Below are positions 1 through 13,304 of a DNA stretch of 64,000 bases, one piece after another. The stretch's first letter is position 1. Each line of letters starts with the position of its first letter. A program made the translations under genes and the position numbers. The stretch comes from Panonychus citri (lineage: Eukaryota; Arthropoda; Arachnida; Trombidiformes; Tetranychidae): positions 2,480,001 through 2,544,000 of the forward strand of contig NW_026515482.1 of the NCBI RefSeq assembly GCF_014898815.1, given 5' to 3'. The notes under the pieces were generated by a model, which did not search any database, was not told where the DNA came from, and saw nothing but the letters and a program-made list of their open reading frames with translations.

Positions 1-396
1 TAAATTGTCAACAATTAACGATGAAAAGAAGGAAGAGAAAAAAACAAAATTAATGATTAGTTAAATCAACGAAACTGTAGAGAGAAAGAGAAATGCAAAT
101 ATAAAAGCAAATGATTCGCTAATCATATTCAAAGAGTGTAAAAGTCAACAAACAATAGAAGAAAATTTACTTCCAAAACAATCAATCTAATTAAAGTTAA
201 TTAAATTGTTTTAAATTTCCTTATATCTCATTGTATTTCTTTTATGTTTATTACAAAGAGAGATTGTGAAAAGTGAAACAATTAACACGCGTTATCAGAA
301 CGATAAGTCAATCAAGTTAAATTGCAATTCAAGTTAATTGTTTACAGTTTCTCTCACTCTCGATATATCAATGATTAACTTAATCATTTATCATAC
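1..396. other. ARHGAP intron, AT-rich, no gene seen
   Basis: This stretch follows a GT donor (GTATGA on the minus strand) at the end of the last visible PH-domain exon. It should be intron leading to the RhoGAP-domain exons outside the window. No coding or repeat feature was recognised. Confidence 0.6.
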
Positions 397-2046
397 CAAT
401 TTAGATATGGCACTTTTAATTGAATAAAACCATTCAGCGGCAGTTAATGAACAATCTTCCTGAAGTAATATTTGATTTCCCGTGAAAGTTGTCAATTGGA
501 AGACATTTTTACGACTGGATAATCCTTGGCTCCATTCAATAAGTGATCCTCCTAATTCAATAACAATCTCAGGTTTAAGATTTTCCTGAAAACAATTGAA
601 AAGATAAAAAAAAATGGTAATAAAATCAGTAAATCAGATAATCCAGAAAAGAGAAAACAATCAACCAAATCTATTCTTGTAATACATTTACTATTGTTGT
701 TTAGAAAAATTTGAAATTGATTAACTAATTGTCAATTTTTACCTCTTGATGTGAGTTAATTTTTGCATCTTTAAATATAAGAAGATAATAATCAGATAGA
801 GCAACCAAACTGGTAGACCAATTTTTACGAAGTCGTTTTCCATTTTCCATTATTTTGGTTCGATTTAAGATTCCTGTTTTAAAAGCCTAATAACAATTAA
901 AGAGTAAAATTAGTTAATAGTTGTAGTTACAATAATCAGGATGATGATAATGATAATTTTGATGGAGTAAATAAAAAGGATGACGACGATCAAGTGTAAA
1001 CAAGGAAGCAAAAGTTACGTTCAATCAACAAGTAGTTTCTTTTTTGTTGATTGTATAATAAGAGAGTTAATTATGATTGTTGTGGTGATAATGATGATAA
1101 GAAAGAGAGAGAGAGAGAGAGAAAGTTGTCTCAAAGTAGCCTGATGAATGAGCGCTTCAGATGATCAAATATCTGTTGTTAATTGAAGATTGTAAAGATA
1201 ACCTAAATTTATTTGATTGTAGTTGTTAAATTAATACAATTAAAGTTTAAACCAGAAAGAAAAAAACTTTAATCAAAACGTGGGAATTAATTGTTTACCT
1301 GTCTTACTTTAATTGTTTTACCTGAGAAATTGGTAAGGAAAATTGTTGACAAATTAGTTGAGATCCACTAATAATTCACTGATAAATCATATATCTCAAT
1401 TGATTACAATTAATTCATGTGTAAATTAATCTGATGATCTGTCATTGATCAATTTTTTTTCCTTTGACAGGTCAACACTTTCAATCAACTTTAAATCATA
1501 ATTGGAGAGTAGTTGAAGTTTAAATTGTTGTACTATTTAAATTAATACCAACTAGAGGTTAACAGATTAACAATTGATTAACCTGACAGGATTATGAATG
1601 AATTTTTTTTCATACGATAAAAATAATAATCTATTTTTATGTATTCAAAATATTGACACAGTTTCCTAATCCAGTGAATGATAAAAACTTTTACATTTAT
1701 CTGACATTTGTAATCAGCAAGGGATCATCATCATCATCAAGATAGTAATGATGATAACCCTTTTCTGATCACTCTACATGGGATCAGATTATCATCAAGG
1801 TATTAATTTCAAATCATCATCATCACCATGATAACACAATTTTAATCACAATATTATCATCATATTGTTATTGGTAAATTGGTGTCAGTTAATAATATTG
1901 ACCAGGAAATTTTGTCTTGAGAAAGTTAATTTGACCTTAACTAAGTGAAACAATCAACTAATTGTAATCAGGTTGGTTGATTGTTTAAACAATTTAATCT
2001 TTTGTGGATTAATTTTGCTACTTTTTTTCTGCTTCCTTATTATCGT

Positions 2047-2089
<43 letters not shown>

Positions 2090-5000
2090 TCTCTTTCATG
2101 ATTGTAATTGAATTGAATTATTAAAAAGAAGAGAAAAAATTTTCAACACTCACTCTTGATTCTTCCAAATTTTCAGGAATCGGAGGAGTTTGTTGATTTG
2201 TTGATGGATGATGATTAAGAGAACCATTAATTGTATGATTTAAACTGATTTTGTGATTGTTGAAATTCAATTTGCTCGTTTTGGTGGTTGGTGATGTTGT
2301 TGCAGATGAAGAAGTTATCATTGAAATCGGTGATGTTATCGTTGTGTTCATGGTGGATATTGATGATCTATCCTCTGTATCTGAGTCCATGCTGATGAAT
2401 TTATCACTAGTGGGCAGGAAAACCATAGACTTTGCTTTGTATGAACGGTCAATGGGCGAAGGGGAGAAACTGTTGACATAATGTTTCTTCATGGGTAATC
2501 TTAAACTTCCGTCATTCTTAATCCTTGAAACTGAAGATGCAGATGATAGTGAGCCAAGAGGTGGTGGTGGTGGTTTTTTTGCCGCCGGTTTGGAGGAGGA
2601 AAAGGTTGTTACACCATGAACATGAATATCATGACCATTTTCAGGTAAATCTTTGGTTATTGGTGAATAACTTTCTGATGCATCACTTTGAGATTGGCAG
2701 TCGCGATCAGACTGCGTAATTGTTGTTGATGGTGATGATGATTAATCAATATGATAAATTAGATGAGGATCATGATGATGATTATTTGAAAAGTAAACCA
2801 GAATATTCAATTAAATGAATAAAAGTGTTACCATGATGTCGATGGTGAGGCCATGCAAGATAAATGGGTTAACGGGTTGTGTGTTTCAGCCAAAATAAGA
2901 TGGAGATTGGTGATGATAATAATGATGATGATGATGATGATGATGATAAAATGAAAGAAAAGAGAAAATTGTTAGAAAGAAAGAAAAGAAAGAGGAAAAA
3001 AATAGCAGTTTGCCAACATCAACATTCACAATCAGCAAATTTTGTATATGAACAATCAACGACCAGCAAAGTGGTAAAGGCAATTTAACAATTTCAATTG
3101 CTTTTAATTCATTATTTGGAGCAATTTAAGGCTTCAGAGGAGGATGAGGATGGAGATTAGGATATGAACACAAATATCACAACGTTAAGACTCAGAATAA
3201 CAAGTAATCATCAACTAATCATGATTAGTGATCAAATTGGCATCACAATTTTAGATTGAAACAGAAAATAAATATTGAAAGTTAATCATTTAAAAACCAC
3301 AAGGACAACAATCAAATTAAACATCTTAAAATAGATTATGATGATTTCTAATGAGCATTAAGATGATTAAAGATGATGAGGTTACAACTAAATTAAGAGT
3401 AAACTTTTTCTCCTTCAATAAAATGGTTAATTTATTGGTAACTCTTTTCCTATTGTTGATTTGATTGTGATGGTTAACACAAGTTGATTGTTATGATTAC
3501 TTATTGTTTGTAATCTTCGGAAGGTTGAACAAAATAGTAATTAGTTAATTTCTAACTTAATAGATTGATTGTTACATTGTTACGTTGAGTTGCGAGAGTT
3601 AATTGTGATTAGGTTTTTACTGTGATTTCCTTTCCCAATTTTTTTTCTCTCTCTCTACCTGATTGCTTGATATTAACTATTATATTATTAACTTTGTGAT
3701 TAAAGTTGATTAACTGTTTATTTCTGATTGAAATATACACATACAAAAAAAGGCAAACAATCAACAATAATCAAGGTTTAGGATTAAAGTTAAACAGAAA
3801 TTAACTTTAATCATTGTGGTCCAAATAACAACTAACAATTACCTTTTTGTTGCTCAATTAATACACTAATCAAGGTAAATTATTTATCACTAATGGTACA
3901 CTGATCAAGTTGACAATTAACAATAAATGTATTAATATACTTTGCGACAAATTAAACCTTGGCTAACGATTTAAGCTCAAATAATTTGGACAATTAGTGT
4001 AACTATTTAGCAGAAGCAATGAGAGAAATATCTTAATCTAGTTTGTGATCACATTGATTAAGATTCGCATATAAAATCATCTTAATCATTTAGTTAATCA
4101 TGAATTTGATTACAATGATGTGGAAGAAAAAAATAATAACAACAATCTAAGATTAATCAAGGTAAAGGTGAAGGTAAATAGGAGGAGATGAGGATGTAAT
4201 CATGAATTGCCTTTGTGTTAATGATTAAAGATTAAGATATAGCTGATTGTTGGTTAAATTGTAAGCATAAATTGCGTGATAATTAAAAATTTGAATAGAA
4301 AACTAAATTATAATAACTTTTCATGTAAAGCTTGATTGTAATAAGAATAAATTTAGCATCAGAGATGGAGAATTGGAAAAAAGAAATGATTAAAAAGTGA
4401 AGCAAAGTTAATTAAAAAGAAAAGCAAGACAACAATTAGCGGTAGCAATTAATGATCAGCAATTAATGATACCTCTTCGTCGGTGACATGATCAGGTAAT
4501 TGCCAATAAGATTGATCTCCATTAGGTTCATAGAAATAGAGTCGACCAGAATCATCGTATTTACAGAACCACTAATTGTAGTTTTGATTTAACAATTAAA
4601 GAGAAAGTGAAAAGAAAAAGATGATTAATTACAATTGCAATTAAATATTGAAAAAGAGGAATCAATTGATTGAGATTAAATTAATTCCAATTTTTGTTTT
4701 CATGATGATTTAAACTTCCTCAGGAAATAAACTTCCTTCTTGAATCATATTAGCTGATTTAATTTGGATCTGACAAAATAGTTTTGATTGTGTACAGCAA
4801 ATAATTTGATGATTAACAATTAACAGAGGATGGAAATGATATAACACTTAATCAATAATAATATCATAATTAGCTGTATGAATAAGAGGATAAATAAATT
4901 GATGTATCTGCTAATTTAATGAGTATTTGTTACAATTAACCTCCCGTTTGATATATGTAAAAGTATAATTCAACTGGACTTGTAAATTGGAATCAATAAA

Positions 5001-8000
5001 GACTGATTGTTAATTGATTCTGATTACAATTAAGTCAATAACACTTGATACATTGGGATGATGATGATGTTGTTTGGGGATTTGTAACTTTGATTCAGGT
5101 TTTCTCATCTTAAACTTGATTAACAATTAGTTCTCAGGGTTATTCCAATTATAATTAAGGTAACAATTTATCATGTTCATTATTCTGGATGAACTTATCT
5201 GAGCTCTTCAGGGTAAATAAAAAAGAGACAAACATTTTAATACTGATCACGGTTTAAATGTTATTCAGTATTCAAGTAATCATCTGGTAAACAATAACAA
5301 AAAACAATAATCACAATTAAAACAAGGAAAAGAAAAGTAACTAATTGTTCATTAATTGTTGGCTCATCTTTAAGTAGGGAAACGTTAAGGAAGAGTTAAT
5401 TGTTTGAAGCAATTAGTCTATTGTTGATGTGTTTTTGTCTGTTGTTTCAAGTTGATTGACTGTATTTGGTGTTTAAAGTAACATCAACCAACAGAATAAT
5501 GTTGATTGTTGATTATTGTAAATATTGGAAATTGACAAAATCATGATCAGCATGATGATGATTTTCTTGAAATATAATTTTCTAGAATTAGCTTCAAGTA
5601 TTAGACAGCTTTAGAATTAAAGTCAATAATAATTTTCTATTGTAAATGATTGACCTAATTTGAAGGGGACAAGGGGCGAGGATGATGGAAAAGAAGAAGA
5701 TGATGATGATGATGAAGGATGAAAAACACCTAAAAGCTTAAAGATGATGAGTTATATATGAATTTAGATCAATCCATTTGTTGATTTTCTTTGCCTGGTG
5801 GGAGTTATTTAGAAACTAATAGAGAACAAGATTGAAAGAGGAAAATAACATATCACATAGAGAAAATATCATCATAATCATTATCTTAATCTTCACACTA
5901 TTTAAGAAGATGGCATTGGAATAACACTTCACAACAGGGATTAAGGTGAGAGAGAGAGAGAAGATTAAAAAGATGAAGATGAATAGATATGAAAAAAATA
6001 GATGACAAGATACCATTGAACAAAAAGATGATAATGTTGATGAAGAAAGATGTTAATTTGTTGAAAAAATTGGACCAATTTAGTGAAAGAAAACAGAAAA
6101 TATCACAAAACGAGATATTTTGATTGGAATTGTGTTAATAACAATTTAGATTAACTGTTTATGATTAAATGATGAAACCCTGTGGTGTGATAATATTGAT
6201 GAGGAAGGGAAATGAGAGTTAGCATTTTCACTAGGATGAGGAGGAGGTAAAGGTTGGGTTTAACAGAGAGGATGTTGATCATTGTGGGTTTTTAATTGTC
6301 ATAATTATTATCGTAATTGTGCTGATTGTGCTGATTGTCGTGGTTTATACAATCACTTACCTTAACTTTGGTTACATCATTGACGAAATAGACTTGATTA
6401 TCATTAATATATCTTTTCCAGCCAGTGGACAATGGAGATGACCAAGTATCATGATGATGAGGTGGTAAATGAGGTGGTGGTGGTGGTGGTGGATTATTTT
6501 CATCATAATGATCATGGTTATCTCGATGACGGTGATGATGATGATGATTATGATTACGATGATGTTTATGAGCATTGTGATTATTTTTTAATGAACGATT
6601 GTCTATCCCTCCATTTATATAATCAAGATTAGAGTAATGATTATTGTAACCATTATTGTGATGATGATGGTGAATTGGTGGTGGTACTGAATAGGGTGAA
6701 ACATTATCTTCATCTTCATCATCTTCATCATCATTATCGTTCTTGTTATTATCTGATTGCCACAAATTGCCCAGAATTGTTTTACGAGGTCGAACTCGAG
6801 GTTTTAACCTGTGAGAGTAAATGTTACTCGAGGTTGTTGTTCCTCCTCCGATTGATGATGATAAAGTTGTATTATTATTGTGTGTCATCGTATTGGAAGA
6901 TGAAAAATCTGATGATATTGATAGAGTATCATGAGAATGGTTAATTGTTGGTGACCATGAATTGGCTGATGAACTATCGGTCAGATTTTCCTCTGAATGA
7001 CTTGTATTTTCATCCTCATCACGAAACTATTGATAAAATTGAAAGAAAAGTAAAACAATTTCATTAACATTTTGTTCATCATTTATAACGTTTCCACTTT
7101 AATCATAATTATTAATCATCTATGAGAAATTAATCATCAAGATATAATTAAAACTTGATTGATGATTGTGACAGTGATTGTTGTTCTTGATTTGCTTCCT
7201 TAATTCACTTCTATTACAAATCAAATTGAACAATTAAAATGTAACTTTTTCATTGTTATTCCGATTGAATCTTAGATTTTATCTCATTGATAACAATAAG
7301 AGATCAATGAAAAAAGAGTAACACTTTTGATTAACAATTTGATTGCCAAACAAACAACAACAATTAAGATACGATAATCAGCAAAAAAAAACAATATAAT
7401 CAAAGTTAATTATGTTTAATCATTTGGTGTTTATGTTAATCCTCATTGATAAGAAGCCATTTAGTTGACACTGATTGATGGACTTTTAATCAACATCATC
7501 GGTATCAGGTTCATATAATCAAGCCAAAAAAATCAACATTATAATTGTTATTAAACAATTAGTATTCAACAATCAGTGTATAACAATTTATTTTTACTCT
7601 ATCATCAAAAATGTTGATAAATTACAACTGATTACCTTTAAATTGCAAATAATTAGATATAAATAAATGTATATAAAGAGTACCATTGATTAGTATATGA
7701 TTTAATTTTAATCAAGGATTTGAAATCCACTAATTTAATGGTTAATCTTAATTTTGATAACAATTAAAGAGGTTAACTCATCAACTTTCAAATTTTGATG
7801 ATTTATTATTATTATATTGTTGATTTAAAAATTGTAACAAAATTAAACTAATATTTAAATGATAATTAAAAGGCAGGGAAAAGTTTTTAGGTAAAATCAA
7901 TTGATTAACAATCATCATCATCATCAACTATTAAATTAACTAATGATAAATTAACGGTTAACCTTGCGCTTGGGAATTTCAATCAGTAACAATGCGAAAA

Positions 8001-9872
8001 TGGTAGCTAATTGTTTGGTTTATTTAATCATGATTAATATTGAGAAAATTAATCATAAAAATGGTTCCATTCAATGATCACCTCACCTCAAATAGCTTCG
8101 TAATGATAATACCCAAAAGAAAAATTTTCGTAAATATTGTTTATGATTAACGTTAATTGTTGATTGTTGGGATAATTAAGATTGTGTGACTTTTATATTT
8201 AGGCTTCTCAAGGGGAACCCTTTTAGTTTTCCTTTAACACTTTGAGCTTTTCTGGTTTGGCTAAATTGTTATTTAACAATTTAACCCAAAAAGTGACACA
8301 ATTAACTCTCTAATTGATATATTTGAAAAGTTAATTAAGATTGAATAACAAAAAATAAAAAGGTTAATCTTAATATCAATTAAAGGTTGTGATCAATGAC
8401 AATGTCAAATGTATCAACAATTTAAATTGATTAACAGTAACAAAAAAAGAAAGGGTAACTAATTTAAATTGATTCACCATAAATTTAATTTAGTTACAGT
8501 TAACAATCACAATTAATGGTTAACACAATCACTCATAATTTGATCATTAATCAAATTTTTGTATTTAATTTCTTTGGTGGTTTGATTGTTGTTATAATTC
8601 AATTTCGCGATTTCGGAACAACAACAATAACAAAATTCAAATTACTATCACGTTACAATTAAGATAATAATCAACGGTAATCAGTAATTGATTGTAAATG
8701 GTATTTGACAGCAAAACAAAAAAGTTAATTAACTCGTAGTATAAGGTTACGATGATTAAGAAACAAGCATTTGTAACAATCATTGAGATTAAATTAATTG
8801 TTAATTAAATGTGATAATTTAGTTTGATATACATGAAATATCAAGGGAATATAAATCATATTAGATTACTATTATTATAATTAACTTAATTAACTTAATT
8901 GTGTGACTATTTTAAACGATTAAGCTACAAGAGAAAACAAAAAGGCCAAAGACCATTGAGCCATTCAGTATATTTTGTCTAGTCAAGCATCTCAAGTTAA
9001 ATAACAGGTAATAAGGATGAAGATGAAGAAGATGATGATGATGATGATGAGGTGGAGAGGAGGAGGAAGACGATGAGAGAGACCAAGAACCCACCATGAC
9101 CTGACCTTTCAACAGGTATACCGGTTTCGTTTAACTTGAAACTGTAGCCTAACTTTGGTTCGTTGGTTTCAACTTGATTCTCTCTCTCTCTACCTGATGA
9201 TGATAATGATGATGAGAAAGAAGATCAACAATAGGTAACTTTCTTTCTTAAAGAAGATGATGATGGCGATGATGCTTTTATTGAAGTAATTTGAAAGGGA
9301 GAAAAAAAGATCAGAATCACAGAATAACTTATTCTCATTTTTTCTCGTTTTTTCTTCTTCATCATCTTTCCATTCATTTTCTCAATCATTATCTTTTCAT
9401 CATCAGATATTCAAGGTAATATACACAAAAAGAAAACGTTTTGATAATTCAATTGTGAATATAAAGTAAAATCTAGATAATGAAATTAAAAACATCAAAC
9501 ATATGATGAAGATACGAAAAGAAAATCAAAAGATGATTATTATTAGCAATAAATGGTTAATAAAGTTTCATTTTGATCACACATGATGAGGATAATTAAA
9601 ATTAAGACATTTATGGTTGATTATATGTTAATTGTTATGTAGGTAACTATTTGTTAACATGTTTACGTTATTTATATGTAATATACCTGCAAATAATTAT
9701 GGGTTAGGTTAAAGGTTGATGATGTTGTTGTTGTTTCTTTTGGTGGGGCTTATTATTAACCATATTGGTCTTTGGTGGGTCCACTTTTTTAGGGCAACAA
9801 TTTGACCAGAAAAGTAAAGTACATTTTTGTTTTGGGTGGTGATGGATAAAGATTTGGACAAGGTTTTAAGGT

Positions 9873-9916
<44 letters not shown>

Positions 9917-12900
9917 TTCCCTCCCTCTTCAACTTGATTTGTTTGACCACTGTGAATGGATGGACAGGAGAGATGAAGATAATGTTATGCTCAATGGTTT
10001 AAAAAATAGTTGTTGCTTTCAAAAGAAGTCTAAATATGCAAAAGAGTTGCTGTCCACTACAATTGAAAAACTTTTCTTTTCCACTGGTCAGTCTGGTAAG
10101 CATTTTCTTTTTCATTCCTTTCTTTTTACTTTTGGGCTAAAAAAACGTGATTCCTAACGAAAGACGAGAAAGGGAAAACTATTTTTCTTCTTCTCTTACC
10201 ATTGAGGTAAATCATCATCATTATATTATCATCAATGGTCAATTCATGGTCATTCTTAACATTCTCTCACATTAAGTCTATCATCAACTAGGGAAGAGTT
10301 AATCATCATTGTAATTGATTCATAATATGAAAACCTGAATAATCAAAATGAAATTGGGTAAACAAGGAACTGATAATAATACACCTTCAATGATTATTAT
10401 TATTATTACTTTTCCATTGTTGAAATTGTGATTATATAAAAAGAAATCAATATATAACAATTAGATAAATTGATTGATTGTTTTTCGAATCCTAAAATAA
10501 TCATTTAAATCAGTTAAGATTCGGGTGATAAAACAAGCAAATAAGAGACAATATTATGAACAGATAACCGTTAGATTGACTATAAATCATCTTGCAATCA
10601 TTAATCAGTTACCAAGATGATTAACTAAATCAGAATTTAAAATATCAACATAATACAAAGAAACTAATAGTGTGAAAAAAAACGTTTCGGAATAAATGAC
10701 TTGGAATATAAAAAAAAACAGGAAGAGAGAGAAAAAAAGACAAGACTCTAATTAGAGGTAAAGTGGGGAAGATGAAGATGAGGATGAGGATCATCATCTT
10801 CATCTTCATCTTGTTCATCATCATTATTCAGTGAACAGGACAGAAAAAAAGGTTTACCCATGATGATGATAATATTTGATCAAGTGAGAAGATGAAAAAT
10901 GTTGAAATTGTTTCTCCCGCAGGCCACCCAGATAAGGTGATACTCTAGATGATGAAGATAATGATGATAATGATGATGACGATCTTAAGAGAGAAGATGC
11001 TAGATAGTCAAGATGATAACTCCATCAGATGCTGCTCACTTTAAAGTTTTTATCTCTCACTTGATAATAGTAAAAGAAACTCACCCGGATTTAAAAAAAA
11101 AAGATTGTTAGTTAATTTTGAATTGATAGAAATAACTAATTCCGGTGCAAGAAACCATCGATTCAACTAACAATCAACTAACTAGTTTAACTAATCAACT
11201 TGTAACGGGAAAAATTAAAAAGGTAATATCAACATAATCATTATCATGGTTGACTATTCAATATTGATTTTCTTGCTTCTCTTATACAATTTTCTTACCT
11301 TCAAGGTAAAAGTTATATCAACCCAGAAATCATTAGACTGATTAGTTGTTGTTGTTGTTGTTGATCATCATTATCTTAATCATTAATTTTGATCACAATC
11401 AACAAACACAAAAGTAAACACAAAATCAACTCCAATTTGATTAACATGTTTTACTGCTTCTTTTTATAAACATCGTCATCATATTCATTTAATTTTCATC
11501 TTCTTCCTATTTTTTTTTCAATTGTAACTATTATTTCTTGATTTGATTGATCAGCTAACAAAATGACAATAACAATTGATAATAATGATGATGATTAAAA
11601 ACATTATATCGAGAAAGAGGAAGATTTAATCTGTCGTTATTATATTTATATATATTTCTTAATTTTCTAATCATGATGATGAAGAAAACATTGAGAAGAA
11701 GAAGAAGAAAAAAAGATGAATTTAAATGAATTTTTCTCTCCAAATGATGATGATAATTATGACGATGATTAAGACAACATGAGACAAGAAAACTAACTGA
11801 CACAGTTTTCATGTTCTTTTCTGAAAACCACCCATCTATTTACATGACGTTTATGACGAATTGACATTTATCTTCATCTCTGTTGTCTCTCTTTCTTTGT
11901 CATCATCTATTATATAAAATAGTTCTCTTCATCTTCTCACTCTGATAATTAAAAGGACAATGATGATGATGATGAGCGACTATTGATAATAAACATTAGT
12001 TATCCTATCGAATTGCAATAAGTAATATGTAACCTTTTTGGTTGATTTTACATTAACTTAAAGCAATAAGAAAGTAAATGTAATATGTATACATATTATA
12101 AGAATGAAAATTCATCTCGATTAATCATCTTAATCATCATTATCATCATCATCACCTTCACTATTATTATGATTCCTTATTTGTTTACAATGACACAAGG
12201 CGAAAGCAACAATGAACCTTAAAGTAAAAACAAAACATTAATTTGTCCTTAAGCGTTTCTAATATTGAAGTTGATTAAATATTATTGACTTTTGGAATCA
12301 CCGGTTGGAATTATGATTAATATGTTTGATTTGATTGTGGTGGTTATCTTATTATTATTGGTATTGTAGTTACTTACGATTGGTAATCCACGTCTTGGTG
12401 GTTTCCATGATGATTGTTTGGTCACTGAATTGTAATAATATTTACGACCAGAAAGGTGAATATATTCCGACCAATGGTTGAGTAATACTCGGTTAGGATC
12501 GGTACCCGTTTCGGGAACTGGAGGTGAACATGAAATTGATGAAGGTGATGATGGGTAGGATGAAGATGAAGAGGATGATGATGATGAGATTATTACATTA
12601 TGATAATGATTATTTCGGCTGTGATGATTCATGTGGTAATGGTTGTTGATACTGTTGTTGTTGAAACGATGAGTGAGTGAGTGGTTACGCCGATGGAAAG
12701 GTTGATATTGTTTCTCTTGTGGTGGTGGTGGTTGTTGTTGTTGTTGTTGTTGTTGTTGGTTGTGGTGGCGATTGTGGTGATGGTGGTGCTGAGGTTTAGA
12801 ATAGTTGTTTGTTGAATCGGCTGAATTAGATGGTTCTCCTGTTATTGTTGATCCTACTAATGGTAAATTGGCATAGATTGGGGGTGGTGGTATCGGTGGT

Positions 12901-13304
12901 TGAGATGGTGGTAGTAGTGGTGGTGGTGGAGGCGGTGGATGTTGTTTTCTGTGGTTAAGAGAGCGGTGTGTTGGTTTGGGTGAGCCAGTGTTAACATAAT
13001 CACCATTTTTATTCCTATTTATGATTCCATTGGTGATCCTTAGGTGGTTTAACGGATAATAATCACTATCACATGAAGAATCAATGGACGATGAGGTTGA
13101 TTGATTTGATTCTGTTGTAGATAATTTTGAAATTATTGGAAGATAAGTTTCTCCTTCTAGAACACATTTAGTAGATGAATAATCAATATCAATATCTTCA
13201 GCATCTTCAAAACGATTGGCGCAGGTAAGTGAAGAATTGCTGTTGATTGTGTTGTTATTGTTGTTTAAAGAATTGCTACAATTGTCCAGAACATTTTCCA
13301 TCAT
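397..13304 (-). CDS. Rho GTPase-activating protein, ARHGAP12/15/27 type (3' end outside window)
   Basis: Coding exons, 5' to 3': 13304-12378, 7026-6361, 4571-4473, 2711-2154, 886-743 and 585-397. Every junction is phase 0 with GT-AG ends, giving 861 codons before the left edge. Residues 276-304 are a canonical WW domain (W278, W300, P302). Residues about 509-531 are WW-like (W512, then VYFVND) but lack the second Trp. Residues 532-564 form another WW module (W532, W554, P557). Residues about 752-858 are a split PH domain opening with GILNRTKIMENGKRLRKNW, the hallmark of this family. The catalytic RhoGAP domain must lie beyond base 1. The N-terminal region has Pro runs, a Gln run, poly-Ser and His-rich stretches, suggesting SH3 and WW ligand sites; no SH3 domain was found. 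An in-frame stop lies just upstream of the first ATG. By family, it turns off Rac/Cdc42-type GTPases at membranes. Confidence 0.85.
887..2153. other. ARHGAP intron 5
   Basis: Intron between the Ser/Pro-rich linker exon and the first PH exon. It is AT-rich, with short ATC/GAT runs near 1727-1745 and a CT microsatellite at 2052-2081. No nested gene was recognised. Confidence 0.6.
2052..2081. repeat. (CT)n microsatellite
   Basis: Uninterrupted CT dinucleotides inside an ARHGAP intron, followed by a looser CTTT/TCTC tract. Confidence 0.9.
2712..4472. other. ARHGAP intron 4
   Basis: Intron between the WW module at 4473-4571 and the linker exon. It contains a GAT/ATG trinucleotide run near 2923-2948 whose translations are only poly-Asp or poly-His shadows. 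No gene seen. Confidence 0.55.
4572..6360. other. ARHGAP intron 3
   Basis: Intron between the His-rich exon and the last WW module. Both flanking junctions are phase 0. A small exon completing the second WW module could hide here, but none was found by eye. AT-rich with GAT-type triplet runs near 5697-5714. Confidence 0.5.
7027..12377. other. ARHGAP intron 2 (5.35 kb)
   Basis: The longest intron of this gene. It holds a CT microsatellite at 9876-9914, many GAT/ATC triplet runs and AT-rich sequence. A plus-strand open frame of 72 codons at 9939-10157 has a less repetitive composition and a GTAAGC donor-like site near 10095, but no recognisable domain. No gene is called. Confidence 0.5.
9876..9914. 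repeat. (TC)n microsatellite
   Basis: About 19 uninterrupted TC units inside ARHGAP intron 2. Confidence 0.9.

Noticed and set aside
2879..3088. Frames with poly-Asp (plus) and poly-His (minus)
   Set aside because: Both strands open only because of a GAT trinucleotide run; lies within an ARHGAP intron.
6432..6944. Plus-strand open frames opposite the His-rich ARHGAP exon
   Set aside because: Asp/Val/Tyr-rich mirror of a triplet-repeat coding exon on the minus strand, which has splice sites and WW homology.
9939..10157. 72-codon plus-strand frame inside ARHGAP intron 2
   Set aside because: Composition is fairly normal and a donor-like site is present, but no family match, no acceptor-donor pair with phase support and no partner exon.
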